A stretch of 64,000 nucleotides of DNA, taken from positions 60,328 through 124,327 of the forward strand of contig NZ_FNYZ01000017.1 of the NCBI RefSeq assembly GCF_900109095.1, written 5' to 3'. Positions within the stretch are counted from its first letter, which is position 1; each line of letters starts with the position of its first letter. The notes under the pieces were generated by a model. That model had not been told where the DNA came from and made no database searches. It worked only from the letters and a program-made list of their open reading frames with translations. This stretch comes from Sphingobium sp. AP50 (GTDB taxonomy: Bacteria; Pseudomonadota; Alphaproteobacteria; Sphingomonadales; Sphingomonadaceae). Positions 53,925 through 62,382 of this stretch are shown here, piece after piece. The translations under genes and the position numbers were made by a program.

Positions 53925-54671
53925 ATGGGCCGCCTCACAGGAAAAACCGCCATCATCACGGGCGCGGCGCGTGGCATGGGGGCATCACACGCCCGCCTGT
54001 TCGTACAGGAAGGCGCCAACGTCATCCTTACCGATCGCAATGTCGAAGGCGGACAAGCGTTGGCGGCCGAACTTGGCAAGCAGGCAAGCTTCGTTGCTCA
54101 TGATGTGACCTCGCCGGAATCCTGGGCCCATGTCATCGCGGCGGCTGTCGACGCCTTTGGGACGATCGATATTCTGGTCAACAACGCGGGCATATTGGGT
54201 CCGATGGCCACGACCGCCGATCTGACCGAAGAGGGCTATGACCAGGTTTGCGCGATCAACCAGCATAGCGTCTTTTACGGCATGAAGGCAGTCCTGCCCG
54301 TCATGGTGAAGGCCGGACGCGGGTCCATCGTCAACATCTCGTCGATCGCTGGCATAGCCGCGAATTACGGTTTCCCCAGTCTGGCCTATGTCGCGAGCAA
54401 ATTTGCCGTGCGCGGGATGACGAAGGCGACGGCGATGGAATATGGCAAGCATAATATCCGCGTCAATTCCGTCCATCCCGGCTTCATCCAAACGCCGATG
54501 ATGGTCGAGGCGACCGATGAAGTGGGCGGCGATGCGCTGGCCCAGATTCCGCTTGGGCGGATCGCCGAACCGATCGAGGTGTCGAACCTCGTCCTGTTCC
54601 TGGCATCCGATGAATCCTCCTACATCACCGGGTCTGAACATCTCGTCGATGCCGGCATGCTGGCGCATTAA
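53925..54671 (+). CDS. Short-chain dehydrogenase/reductase (island)
   Basis: The 248-residue SDR has cofactor motif TGAARGMGASHA, NNAG at ILVNNAGILG, catalytic Ser in NISSIAG and YVASK. It is most like 3-alpha/20-beta-hydroxysteroid dehydrogenase-type SDRs, usually NAD(H)-dependent for secondary alcohols. AGGAGAG precedes ATG 53925. It is the first gene of an SDR-crotonase-SDR unit with an island operator upstream. It may oxidise a hydroxy group of the bicyclic ketone or a hydroxyacyl-CoA. Confidence 0.88.
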   Translation: MGRLTGKTAIITGAARGMGASHARLFVQEGANVILTDRNVEGGQALAAELGKQASFVAHDVTSPESWAHVIAAAVDAFGTIDILVNNAGILGPMATTADLTEEGYDQVCAINQHSVFYGMKAVLPVMVKAGRGSIVNISSIAGIAANYGFPSLAYVASKFAVRGMTKATAMEYGKHNIRVNSVHPGFIQTPMMVEATDEVGGDALAQIPLGRIAEPIEVSNLVLFLASDESSYITGSEHLVDAGMLAH

Positions 54672-54693
54672 ACGCCGGATGGAACCAGCACCC

Positions 54694-55464
54694 ATGCCAT
54701 TGATCGATTTTGCGGTTCGGGGAAACCTGGCCGAGGTCCGACTCAATCGGCCTGCGACGCTCAACGCCATCAATGCGGAGATGGACCGGGCGTTGGCGCA
54801 GGCATGGGCGCGAATAGACAGCGATCCTGATATTCGCGTCGCGCTTCTTACCGGCGCAGGAGATCGCGCCTTTTGCGCCGGGGCGGATATCTCTGATCCG
54901 CCCATCGCGCAGGACGGATTGTCGTTCGGTGGCGGACTGACGGGAATTGGCGGTCGCCTTGTGCCGCTTCAAAAGCCATTGATCGCCGTGGTGCATGGCC
55001 ATGTCCTTGGCCTTGGTTTCGAACTGGCGATGTGTGCCGACATCCTGATCGCAGCCGACAACACGCAATTCCGCCTGCCAGAAGCTCGGGCAGGATTTAT
55101 CGACCATTGCGGCGTCGTGCATCGCGCTATTCGTCAACTGCCGCATCATGTGGCGATGGCGATGATCATCGCGAGTGAACCGCTTGACGCTGCCCGCGCC
55201 TTGCACTTTGGCTTGGTCAATGAGACCGCGGCCATGACGGATCTTGCCGCGACCACAGAACGGTGGGTCCAGAAGATCCTCGCCTGCGCGCCTCTGGTCT
55301 CCCAGGCCGGCAAACAAGCAGCGTTGCTGGGCCTGGACCATGGACTGAAGGCTGCGCTCGATCGCCGCTATCCGCTCGTCGATGCCCACGCAAAGACGGC
55401 AGACTGCCGCGAAGCCGCGTCTGCGTGGAAGGAAAAGCGCGTGCCGAAATGGCAAGGCCGGTGA
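54694..55464 (+). CDS. Enoyl-CoA hydratase/isomerase family protein (second crotonase)
   Basis: The 256-residue crotonase has AFCAGADISD and VHGHVLGLGFELAMCADI forming the oxyanion hole, then RLPEARAGFIDHCGVVHRAIRQLP. One Glu (PEARAG) is at a usual catalytic position; the second is unclear. It starts 23 bp after the SDR gene; an ATG at 54679 is an alternative start. It probably hydrates or isomerises a ring-opened CoA thioester. Confidence 0.85.
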   Translation: MPLIDFAVRGNLAEVRLNRPATLNAINAEMDRALAQAWARIDSDPDIRVALLTGAGDRAFCAGADISDPPIAQDGLSFGGGLTGIGGRLVPLQKPLIAVVHGHVLGLGFELAMCADILIAADNTQFRLPEARAGFIDHCGVVHRAIRQLPHHVAMAMIIASEPLDAARALHFGLVNETAAMTDLAATTERWVQKILACAPLVSQAGKQAALLGLDHGLKAALDRRYPLVDAHAKTADCREAASAWKEKRVPKWQGR

Positions 55465-55551
55465 AAACCAGAAATCCATGCGGCGCGCGAGACATGATCC
55501 CGGCAGACAATCAGGTGCAGCCTTGGCTGCGTATAGAAAGATATTACTATC

Positions 55552-56322
55552 ATGGACCTGCAAGGCAAAAAGATCATCGTAACCGGCGCGGCCCAAGGCA
55601 TAGGGGCATCTGCCCTGCGCGCCTATGTGGCAGCAGGCGCGCATGTGGCCGCGATGGATATCGACGCGGCGCAGGGAGAAGCGATCGCAGCCGCAGCGAC
55701 CGTCAATGGATCGGGTTCGGCCTTCTTTATCCCATGCGACGTGGGCGATCGCGCGCAAGTGGATGCAGCTTTCGATGCGGCGGCGGCACGATTGGGCGGC
55801 CTGGACGTGCTGGCTCATATTGCCGGCGTCCATCGTCACGCCCCTACCCACGATGTCCCTGATGAGACGCTGACCTGGCTTTTCAACGTCAATGTGAATG
55901 GCACCATCTATACCAACGGCGCCGCCTATCGGCACATGCCCGACGGCGGCTCGATCATCAATTTCGGGTCCGAATCCGGACTGACCGCAGAGATCAACAA
56001 TGCCGTCTATGGCGCATCGAAGGCGGCAGTTCACGCCTGGACACGTAGCGTCGCACGCGAGTGGGGCAAGCGAAACATCCGCATGAATGCGGTGCTGCCC
56101 TATATAGTAACGCCGATGTATGCGCGCTTTCGCGAGGCCCTGTCGCCAGAAGATCTGGCGGCCCATGATCAGGCGACCGCAGAGCAAATCCCGCTGGGCG
56201 GAAAGTTCGGCGATGCAGACACCGATCTTGCGCCGGTGCTTCTATTCCTGGCCAGTGACGGCTCCCGCTTCATCACTGGCCAACTCATCCCCGTCGATGG
56301 TGGACTGATCTCCGTCCGTTGA
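55552..56322 (+). CDS. Short-chain dehydrogenase/reductase (second of the island)
   Basis: The 256-residue SDR has TGAAQGIGASALRAY at the cofactor site, HIAG in place of the usual NNAG, Ser in NFGSESGL and YGASK with the catalytic Tyr/Lys. The SDR start is poorly marked by a ribosome site. It lies 87 bp after the crotonase gene and converges with the thiolase gene. A 3-hydroxyacyl-CoA dehydrogenase role next to crotonase and thiolase is plausible. Confidence 0.85.
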   Translation: MDLQGKKIIVTGAAQGIGASALRAYVAAGAHVAAMDIDAAQGEAIAAAATVNGSGSAFFIPCDVGDRAQVDAAFDAAAARLGGLDVLAHIAGVHRHAPTHDVPDETLTWLFNVNVNGTIYTNGAAYRHMPDGGSIINFGSESGLTAEINNAVYGASKAAVHAWTRSVAREWGKRNIRMNAVLPYIVTPMYARFREALSPEDLAAHDQATAEQIPLGGKFGDADTDLAPVLLFLASDGSRFITGQLIPVDGGLISVR

Positions 56323-56359
56323 TCTGGACGGGCATCGGCAGGCACCGTCGGCGGATATA

Positions 56360-57541
56360 CTATTGCATCCGCTCGATGATCATGGCGATGCCCTGTCCGC
56401 CTCCGATACACATGGTGATCAATCCATAGCGTCCACCAGTCCGCTCCAGTTCGTAGATCGTCTTGACGGTCAGTATCGCGCCGGTCGCGCCGACCGGATG
56501 GCCCAGAGCCACGCCGGACCCATTCGGATTAACCTTCTGCGGATCGAAGCCCAAGACTTTGGCGACGGCACAGGCCTGCGCGGCGAAGGCCTCGTTCGAT
56601 TCGATGACGTCCATCTGGTCAAGCGCAAGGCCCGCGCGCGCAAGGGCGATGGGAACCGCCTTGACCGGGCCTATACCCATTCGATCGGGCTGTACGCCAG
56701 CATGACCCCAACTGAGAATTCGAGCCAGTGGTTTCAGATTGCCGCCATCCACGGCCGCCTGGGATGCAAGGACCACGGCAGCTGCGCCGTCGTTGATGCC
56801 CGATGCGTTCCCCGCGGTTACGGTACCGTCTTTCTTGAAGGCTGGCCGAAGCCCGGCAAGCTGCTCTATGCTGGCTTCGGCACGCACATGCTCGTCAGCA
56901 TCGAACAGCCGTGTCCCCTTCCGGTCCTTGACTTCGATCGGCAGGATTTGGGATGCAAAACGCCCTTCGCGTTGGGCATGGGCGGCCCGTCTATGACTCT
57001 CGACGGCAAGACGGTCCTGATCGTCGCGCGAAATGTCGTGATCGGCGGCCACATTCTCGGCGGTCACGCCCATGTGGATGCCCTCGAAAGGATCGCTCAA
57101 TACCGCAATGAGCGCATCGACCATTTTGACGTCGCCCATCTTCTGTCCGAACCGCGCCGCAGCGATATGGTGCGGCGAACGCGTCATGGACTCAGCGCCA
57201 CCGGCGACGGCGAAATCGCATTCGCCCAGCGCCAACATCTGCGCGGCCGAGATTATCGCCTGGACACCCGAACCGCATAGCCGGTTCAGCGTAAGGGCGG
57301 GCACTTCGACAGGTATGCCGGCTTCGACCGCTGCCACCCTAGCCAGATAGGCGTCCTTGGGTTCACTGGGAATGACATTGCCCATGACGACATGGCCGAT
57401 CTGATCGGCAGCGACACCCGCCCGCGCGATCGCTTCTGCGATGACGGCTGCGCCCAGTGTCGCTGGCGGATAATCTTTCAGACTACCGCCAAAATCGCCG
57501 ATCGCCGTGCGAACGCCTGCCAGAATATATATAGGGATCAT
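56360..57541 (-). CDS. Acetyl-CoA C-acyltransferase (thiolase)
   Basis: The 393-residue thiolase has the nucleophile Cys89 in LNRLCGSGVQAI, His348 in GHPVGATGA and Cys378 in TMCIGGGQG. It cleaves a 3-ketoacyl-CoA with CoA, or condenses acetyl-CoA units. It lies 97 bp after the Baeyer-Villiger gene on the same strand; GAGGA precedes ATG 57541. In the island it closes a beta-oxidation-like tail. Confidence 0.93.
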   Translation of the reverse strand: MIPIYILAGVRTAIGDFGGSLKDYPPATLGAAVIAEAIARAGVAADQIGHVVMGNVIPSEPKDAYLARVAAVEAGIPVEVPALTLNRLCGSGVQAIISAAQMLALGECDFAVAGGAESMTRSPHHIAAARFGQKMGDVKMVDALIAVLSDPFEGIHMGVTAENVAADHDISRDDQDRLAVESHRRAAHAQREGRFASQILPIEVKDRKGTRLFDADEHVRAEASIEQLAGLRPAFKKDGTVTAGNASGINDGAAAVVLASQAAVDGGNLKPLARILSWGHAGVQPDRMGIGPVKAVPIALARAGLALDQMDVIESNEAFAAQACAVAKVLGFDPQKVNPNGSGVALGHPVGATGAILTVKTIYELERTGGRYGLITMCIGGGQGIAMIIERMQ

Positions 57542-57638
57542 GTCTGGTCCTCAGATTTGGGAACGAGATGCGGCAGTTGGGAGCTGGTTGACCCGTCGCA
57601 TGCGCCATGGCCCGACATGAGGGCTAGTGACGGCACAA

Positions 57639-59273
57639 TTATGAAAGTTCAAAACCGGCATAGTCACTATAGGCGACCTCCTCGCACCGTTTGCGATATT
57701 CCGGGCCGCCGCCGACATAAACGAGTGTGCGGCGAACAACCGTTCCGTCAGGTCGGTGTGTGACCTTGATCCACCAGGCATTGGTGTCTGCCATCAGGGT
57801 CCGTGCAAAGTCGGCATAAACCGAATTTGTCCATTCATCCTCGGCGGCCTGTTCCGGTTGGGCAAAAGTCAGCGCGCGCACTTTCATATAGCCCAGCATC
57901 CTTGAGACCCATTCGGCTTGAAGCGCCCCGCAAACGCCAACATTGCAGAAGGCGGATCCATTATGCGGTCCTACGAGCGTGAAGAAATTAGGGAATCCGC
58001 GGGCCTGGAGACCAAGAAAGGTCGAGGGGCCTTCGGCCCACGCATCGATAAGCCGCTGCCCCCCCTGCCCCCTGATGTCGATCCTGTCGAGCGATCCGGT
58101 CACACCGTCAAAGCCTGTTGCAAAGATGATGACGTCCAACGCATGGATCTGATCGCCTATCTTCGCGCCGTTCTGCACAAATTCGTCGATCGGCGTTTCC
58201 TTGATGTCGACAAGGTGGACATTGTCCTTATTATAGGCCTCGTAATAGTTGGTTTCCATCGGAACGCGCTTGGCGCCGAAGGGATGATCGACGGGAATGA
58301 GTTTCTCCGCGACCTTAGGATCATGAACACGCTGCCTGATTTTGCCGGCCACGAAGTCAGCCAGGAACTGGTTCGATTCCTTGCTGAGCAGCAAATCCCG
58401 GAACCCGCTCAACCATATACCGTAACCAGGCCGATCATATAAATCCTCGAAAAATTCGGTTCGCTCCCGTTCCGATACCTGGCTCGCCTTGCGATTGTCG
58501 CGATGATAGGGAAAGGCAGTCGGCGTAGTCTTCACATATTCCAGTATCGTCGGATAGCGAGTGCGGATAAGGTCCATTTCCTCGTCGCTCAGGGCTGAAT
58601 TGCCAAGTGGCGTGCACCAATTGGGCGTGCGCTGGAACACGAACAAATTCTGCGCCGTCTCCGCGACGATGGGAATGATCTGAACGCCCGTGGCACCAGT
58701 GCCGATCACCCCCACCCGCTTGCCGGTAAAGTCGATATTCCTGGGCTTTCCCTCCGCATCCGTCGGCCAGCGTGACGAATGGAAGGCCTCGCCCTTGAAC
58801 AGGTCCAACCCTTTGTAATCGGGCATGCTGGACGCCGAAAGGGGACCGGTGGCCGATATCAGATAACGGCAGGTCAGTTCGGTTCCATCGTCCAGCCTGA
58901 TATCCCAGACATTGCCTTCGTCATTATAATGGGCCGATACGACCTTCGTGTTGAACTTGTAAAATCGCCGGATATCCATTTTGTCGGCGGCCGCATTGAC
59001 GTACCGCAGCATTTCAGGCTGCCCGGCGAAATTCTCACTCCACCGCCATTCGGGGAGGATGCCTTTCAACGCGAAATAGCCATAGGCGTAACTTTCCGTA
59101 TCCAGCCGGCAGCCTGGATAGCGGTTCCAATACCATGTGCCACCGACATCATCGGCCGCGTCAACGCCCAGAACGCGCATTCCGTTCTGGGCGAGCAGAT
59201 AGGTTTGATAGATGCCGGTGACGCCTGCACCGATCACGACCGCGTCATAATCGGGGTTGATAATTGTCGACAT
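57639..59273 (-). CDS. camG: Type I Baeyer-Villiger monooxygenase, OTEMO-like
   Basis: The 544-residue FAD/NADPH enzyme has FAD motif VVIGAGVTGIYQ, the BVMO fingerprint FKGEAFHSSRWP at 159-170, and the NADP motif GVIGTGATG. From memory the whole sequence follows 2-oxo-3-4,5,5-trimethylcyclopentenylacetyl-CoA 1,2-monooxygenase (OTEMO) of the P. putida camphor pathway very closely (RLDTESYAYGYFALKG, FQRTPNWCTPLGNS, PYHRD, YGIWLSGFRDLLL). It would oxidise the CoA-activated ring to a delta-lactone. Identity was not computed. It follows the TonB receptor gene after a terminator-like hairpin and precedes the thiolase. Confidence 0.9.
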   Translation of the reverse strand: MSTIINPDYDAVVIGAGVTGIYQTYLLAQNGMRVLGVDAADDVGGTWYWNRYPGCRLDTESYAYGYFALKGILPEWRWSENFAGQPEMLRYVNAAADKMDIRRFYKFNTKVVSAHYNDEGNVWDIRLDDGTELTCRYLISATGPLSASSMPDYKGLDLFKGEAFHSSRWPTDAEGKPRNIDFTGKRVGVIGTGATGVQIIPIVAETAQNLFVFQRTPNWCTPLGNSALSDEEMDLIRTRYPTILEYVKTTPTAFPYHRDNRKASQVSERERTEFFEDLYDRPGYGIWLSGFRDLLLSKESNQFLADFVAGKIRQRVHDPKVAEKLIPVDHPFGAKRVPMETNYYEAYNKDNVHLVDIKETPIDEFVQNGAKIGDQIHALDVIIFATGFDGVTGSLDRIDIRGQGGQRLIDAWAEGPSTFLGLQARGFPNFFTLVGPHNGSAFCNVGVCGALQAEWVSRMLGYMKVRALTFAQPEQAAEDEWTNSVYADFARTLMADTNAWWIKVTHRPDGTVVRRTLVYVGGGPEYRKRCEEVAYSDYAGFELS

Positions 59274-59354
59274 ATCTTGCGTCTTTCTTGACCCGACAGA
59301 CCTATCCCAAGGGGGAATAGGCTATATTTCCGGCAATCGGCTGCTTTGGAGGCC

Positions 59355-59386
59355 GAGGGGCAGGGACAAAGCGTACCTGCCCCCTC
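59355..59386 (-). terminator. Hairpin between the TonB receptor and Baeyer-Villiger genes
   Basis: GAGGGGCAGG and CCTGCCCCCTC pair with a single bulge around an 11-nt loop, 13 bp after the receptor stop. It may reduce read-through into the oxygenase gene. Confidence 0.5.
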
Positions 59387-59398
59387 TCAAATTGTGCG

Positions 59399-61753
59399 TC
59401 AGAAGCGGTAGGTAACTTCCGCGCCGAAGGTCTGGGGCTCGCCCCAGATCGCGGTGTTGAAGCCGCCGCTGCCGCCTTCGACGTAGCCCGAATTATAGTA
59501 GAATTCATCGAGCAGGTTCTTGGCGTAAGCCGCGACCGAGAATTTGCTGCCCATGACATCGTTCCAGCTCAGTCGAACGTCGACTGTTGCATATCCTGGC
59601 AATTTGGTACGCGGCGTTATCGATCCCTCATTATTGGAAAAATGGGTCGACGTCTGGCCGAACACATCAGTGCGAAGCTTTACCTTACCCACATCGTCCG
59701 ACAGCGGCATGGTTATTTCAGCAAAGACCGAGCCCGCCCATTTGGGCGCATCGGAATAAGTATCGAAGGGAATGATCGGTCCGCCCAGCGGGGCAAGATC
59801 GACGATATTCTTGGTGAATTTCGCGTCGGTATAGGCGCCTGAAATGCCCAGTTCCAACCAGTCGCTGGGCTTCACATTGGCATCGAACTCGACACCCTGG
59901 ATGCGCTTTTCAGGCACGTTTACCGTGAACGCCGACGGGCCGGCCCCCAGATCAACGAACAGCGAATGCTGGGCATGCTTCACGATCTGACGATAGACTG
60001 CCAGATTGATCCGCGTGGGCATGGAGCCGATATAGTCGTTGAACTTGTATCCCAGTTCAAAATCATACGTATTTTCGTTGTCGAAGAAATTGGCGTTGTT
60101 GAATGGCCCTACAGCGCCGTTGAAGCCGCCGGCACGGAAACTGCCGCGCTGCGCAAAATAGACCATGTTGCCCGAATTAATCTGATACTGAATATTGAAC
60201 GTCCAGCTCGGATCATGGAGTTTGGCCTCCTGCTTGAGTGGCGTGGTGCCGCTCAAATTGAAGAGGCTACCTGCCTTTTGGCGAAGGCTTACAGTCTCCC
60301 AGCTATAGCGTCCGCCAGCGGTCACGCTCAGCTTGTCGGTCACGGCATAGGTTAGCTGGCCGAACACCGCCTTCGATTCGTTTCCGACTTCATAATTATA
60401 CGCGATGTCGGCCAGTGGAGTCGGCAGTTCTGCGCCCACGATAACGGGAATATACTCCTGCTTCGTCGTATCGGAATAGAAGACACCCAGAATATATTCG
60501 AGGCCGCCCGTTTTCCCTTGCAGTTGCAGTTCGTTCGAAAGCCGCTCCGTGCTGAATTCCTCGCCCCCCGGAGGACCGTTGCCCAGGCCGGATCGATTGT
60601 ACAGGCTCAATGAGCCGAAGGGCGAACCGGTCAGTATCCCTGGGGTACGGGCAAAAGCATCGGCATAGTTGAAGATGTTTTTGAGGACGACGTCGTCACC
60701 GATTTCCGCCTCGACAGTGTTGGTGATGAACGCGGTGTGGGCCTTGTGGGGCAGGTCGTAGCTTAGCCAGACCTTGTAGGGATTGGCCTGCTGCCAGGCC
60801 AGATAGCCCGCCACGGCGCCGGGCCAAGTGCCGTCGCCACGCGGCCCATCGCCGATCAGCGGGGCAAAGGGGCTGTTCATGCCATAAAGAGTGTCGAGGG
60901 TGCTATTGAGGACATAGCCGTTATTGACCTCACCCGCCTGATGATAGGAGTAAAGGCCGCCCGCACCTTCTGACCCGCCGAAATCGCTATACTGGGCAAC
61001 GGTCGTCATCTTGAAGCCGTCCCGTGGCTCCAAGACGACCGTGATACGACCAGACAGAGAATCCGTGTCGCCGAGCGTATTGCCGGTCTTGATATTACGG
61101 ATATAGCCATCCTGCTTGTTATAATCGCCGGCGACACGAACCTTGATGATATCGGAAACCGGAATGTCCAGAGCGCCCTGAACCTGGATATAGTTGCGCT
61201 GGCCGCCCTTGACGGTCAGGAAGCCGCCGAAATCGTCTCCCGGCTTCGTGGTTTCATACAGGATGGCGCCACCGGTCGCATTGCGGCCGAACAAGGTGCC
61301 CTGCGGTCCTTTCAGAACCTGCACCGAACTGAAGTCAAAAAAGGCCGTCGATGTGTTGCCTTCGGTAGCCGGCGCTTCGTTGATATAGGTTAGCACGGCG
61401 GGACTTGAGCCGGAAAATGGGTCGAGTGTCTGGCCACGTAGCGTGAAGTTGAGCTGATTGGAGTTCTGACCGCTCTTGACTACCAGACCGGGGACCAACG
61501 CCGCCAGATCCTGCTCGCTGGCCACATTGCGCGACTGAAGCGTGTCAGCATTGAAAGCCGAGACGGCTACCGGGACTTTGGAAAGGGATTGTTCTCGCCT
61601 TTGGGCGGTGACGACGATGTCGGCCGGCGACGCAATTTTTTCATTGGCTTGCGGGTCTGCTGGCGCCTGAGTGGCATCCTGACCAAATGCAGGCAAGGTA
61701 GCCAAAAGCCCAACGACAGCAATGCCGCAAGCCAATCGTTGCTTCACTCTCAT
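59399..61753 (-). CDS. TonB-dependent outer-membrane receptor
   Basis: The 784-residue receptor has a signal peptide (MRVKQRLACGIAVVGLLATLPAFG), a TonB-box-like ADIVVTAQRREQSLSKVPVAVSA, plug motifs (LVVKSGQNSNQLNFTLRGQ, VQVLKGPQGTLFGRNATGG) and a 22-strand barrel ending EVTYRF with terminal Phe. Such receptors in sphingomonads often carry plant or terpenoid compounds rather than iron. An island operator 50 bp upstream ties it to the catabolic genes, so uptake of the monoterpenoid is the suggested role (inference). Confidence 0.9.
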   Translation of the reverse strand: MRVKQRLACGIAVVGLLATLPAFGQDATQAPADPQANEKIASPADIVVTAQRREQSLSKVPVAVSAFNADTLQSRNVASEQDLAALVPGLVVKSGQNSNQLNFTLRGQTLDPFSGSSPAVLTYINEAPATEGNTSTAFFDFSSVQVLKGPQGTLFGRNATGGAILYETTKPGDDFGGFLTVKGGQRNYIQVQGALDIPVSDIIKVRVAGDYNKQDGYIRNIKTGNTLGDTDSLSGRITVVLEPRDGFKMTTVAQYSDFGGSEGAGGLYSYHQAGEVNNGYVLNSTLDTLYGMNSPFAPLIGDGPRGDGTWPGAVAGYLAWQQANPYKVWLSYDLPHKAHTAFITNTVEAEIGDDVVLKNIFNYADAFARTPGILTGSPFGSLSLYNRSGLGNGPPGGEEFSTERLSNELQLQGKTGGLEYILGVFYSDTTKQEYIPVIVGAELPTPLADIAYNYEVGNESKAVFGQLTYAVTDKLSVTAGGRYSWETVSLRQKAGSLFNLSGTTPLKQEAKLHDPSWTFNIQYQINSGNMVYFAQRGSFRAGGFNGAVGPFNNANFFDNENTYDFELGYKFNDYIGSMPTRINLAVYRQIVKHAQHSLFVDLGAGPSAFTVNVPEKRIQGVEFDANVKPSDWLELGISGAYTDAKFTKNIVDLAPLGGPIIPFDTYSDAPKWAGSVFAEITMPLSDDVGKVKLRTDVFGQTSTHFSNNEGSITPRTKLPGYATVDVRLSWNDVMGSKFSVAAYAKNLLDEFYYNSGYVEGGSGGFNTAIWGEPQTFGAEVTYRF

Positions 61754-61802
61754 AAAACTCTCCCATGTCGGCGTGCCCTACTGGCATCTTGCATTCTTCA
61801 AG

Positions 61803-61816
61803 CTAACTCCGATTAG
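61803..61816 (-). promoter_or_regulatory. Island operator 6 (CTAAC-TCCG-ATTAG)
   Basis: One mismatch from the repeat, 50 bp upstream of the TonB receptor start and just after a TTGACA box (61822-61827, minus strand). Confidence 0.6.
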
Positions 61817-62382
61817 GTAAATGTCAATCGGTTACGGAAGGTGCGACGGTGCCTCATTTGGGAACGAGCGCTGGAGTAGAATTGGCGAGAACTAAATAGC
61901 CATTTTTATCATTTAAATCAATTATATACATGTTTTTCTTCAATCATTCGCTATCCTTTGAATTTGAGAAATATCTCCCCGCCCCGCGGTTAACTAATCA
62001 TATAAAAACAAATTTAAATTAGGCTTGCCTTGCGACGCTGTGACAGGTGGTAATGAGAATGCCTCCCTGAAACTGATTTACGAGGGCGGCCAATGGCGAT
62101 CGACTCATGCGATGGGGCAGACTGGATACGTGAGACATCGAGGCAAGCAGCACCCCGACGATGGTCGGCCTCCTTACTGAAGCCGCCACTAGGCGGCCCG
62201 AGCGTCAACAATCGTTAAGTCCCAGGTTCAGTCAGATTTGGATGTCCGCTTCGGCGCGAAGGGAAATCGCTATCGAAAGGCAAAGATGGGCGCCTTGTAG
62301 CCGGACGGTCCTGCGCTCAGCGAATGGCCGGTTTTAGCGGAATCTGTCGTTCGAAGCTCAACCGTCGAACGACGCATTCTGG
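61817..62382. other. Intergenic region with an orphan operator-like repeat
   Basis: About 565 bp, AT-rich to 62030, then GC-rich. No gene is recognised; only the seventh operator-like site at 62009-62022 stands out. A frame at 62014-62211 (-) has no known family. Confidence 0.45.
62009..62022 (+). promoter_or_regulatory. Island operator 7 (CAAAT-TTAA-ATTAG), no gene downstream
   Basis: One mismatch from the perfect repeat, ATTAGGCT at its right end as at two other sites. There is no intact gene downstream before the IS1182-type element; the target may have been lost. Confidence 0.4.

Noticed and set aside
54625..56187. A 520-codon minus-strand frame opposite the crotonase and SDR genes
   Set aside because: The opposite strand carries complete SDR and crotonase motifs; this frame has none.
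42281..62022. The CTAAT-N4-ATTAG sites as terminators or transposon scars
   Set aside because: Arms are only 5 bp and AT-rich, and all but one sit upstream of start codons rather than after genes.
62014..62211. A 65-codon minus-strand frame as the remnant of the lost gene
   Set aside because: No similarity I can recognise, no ribosome site, and it overlaps the operator-like site.
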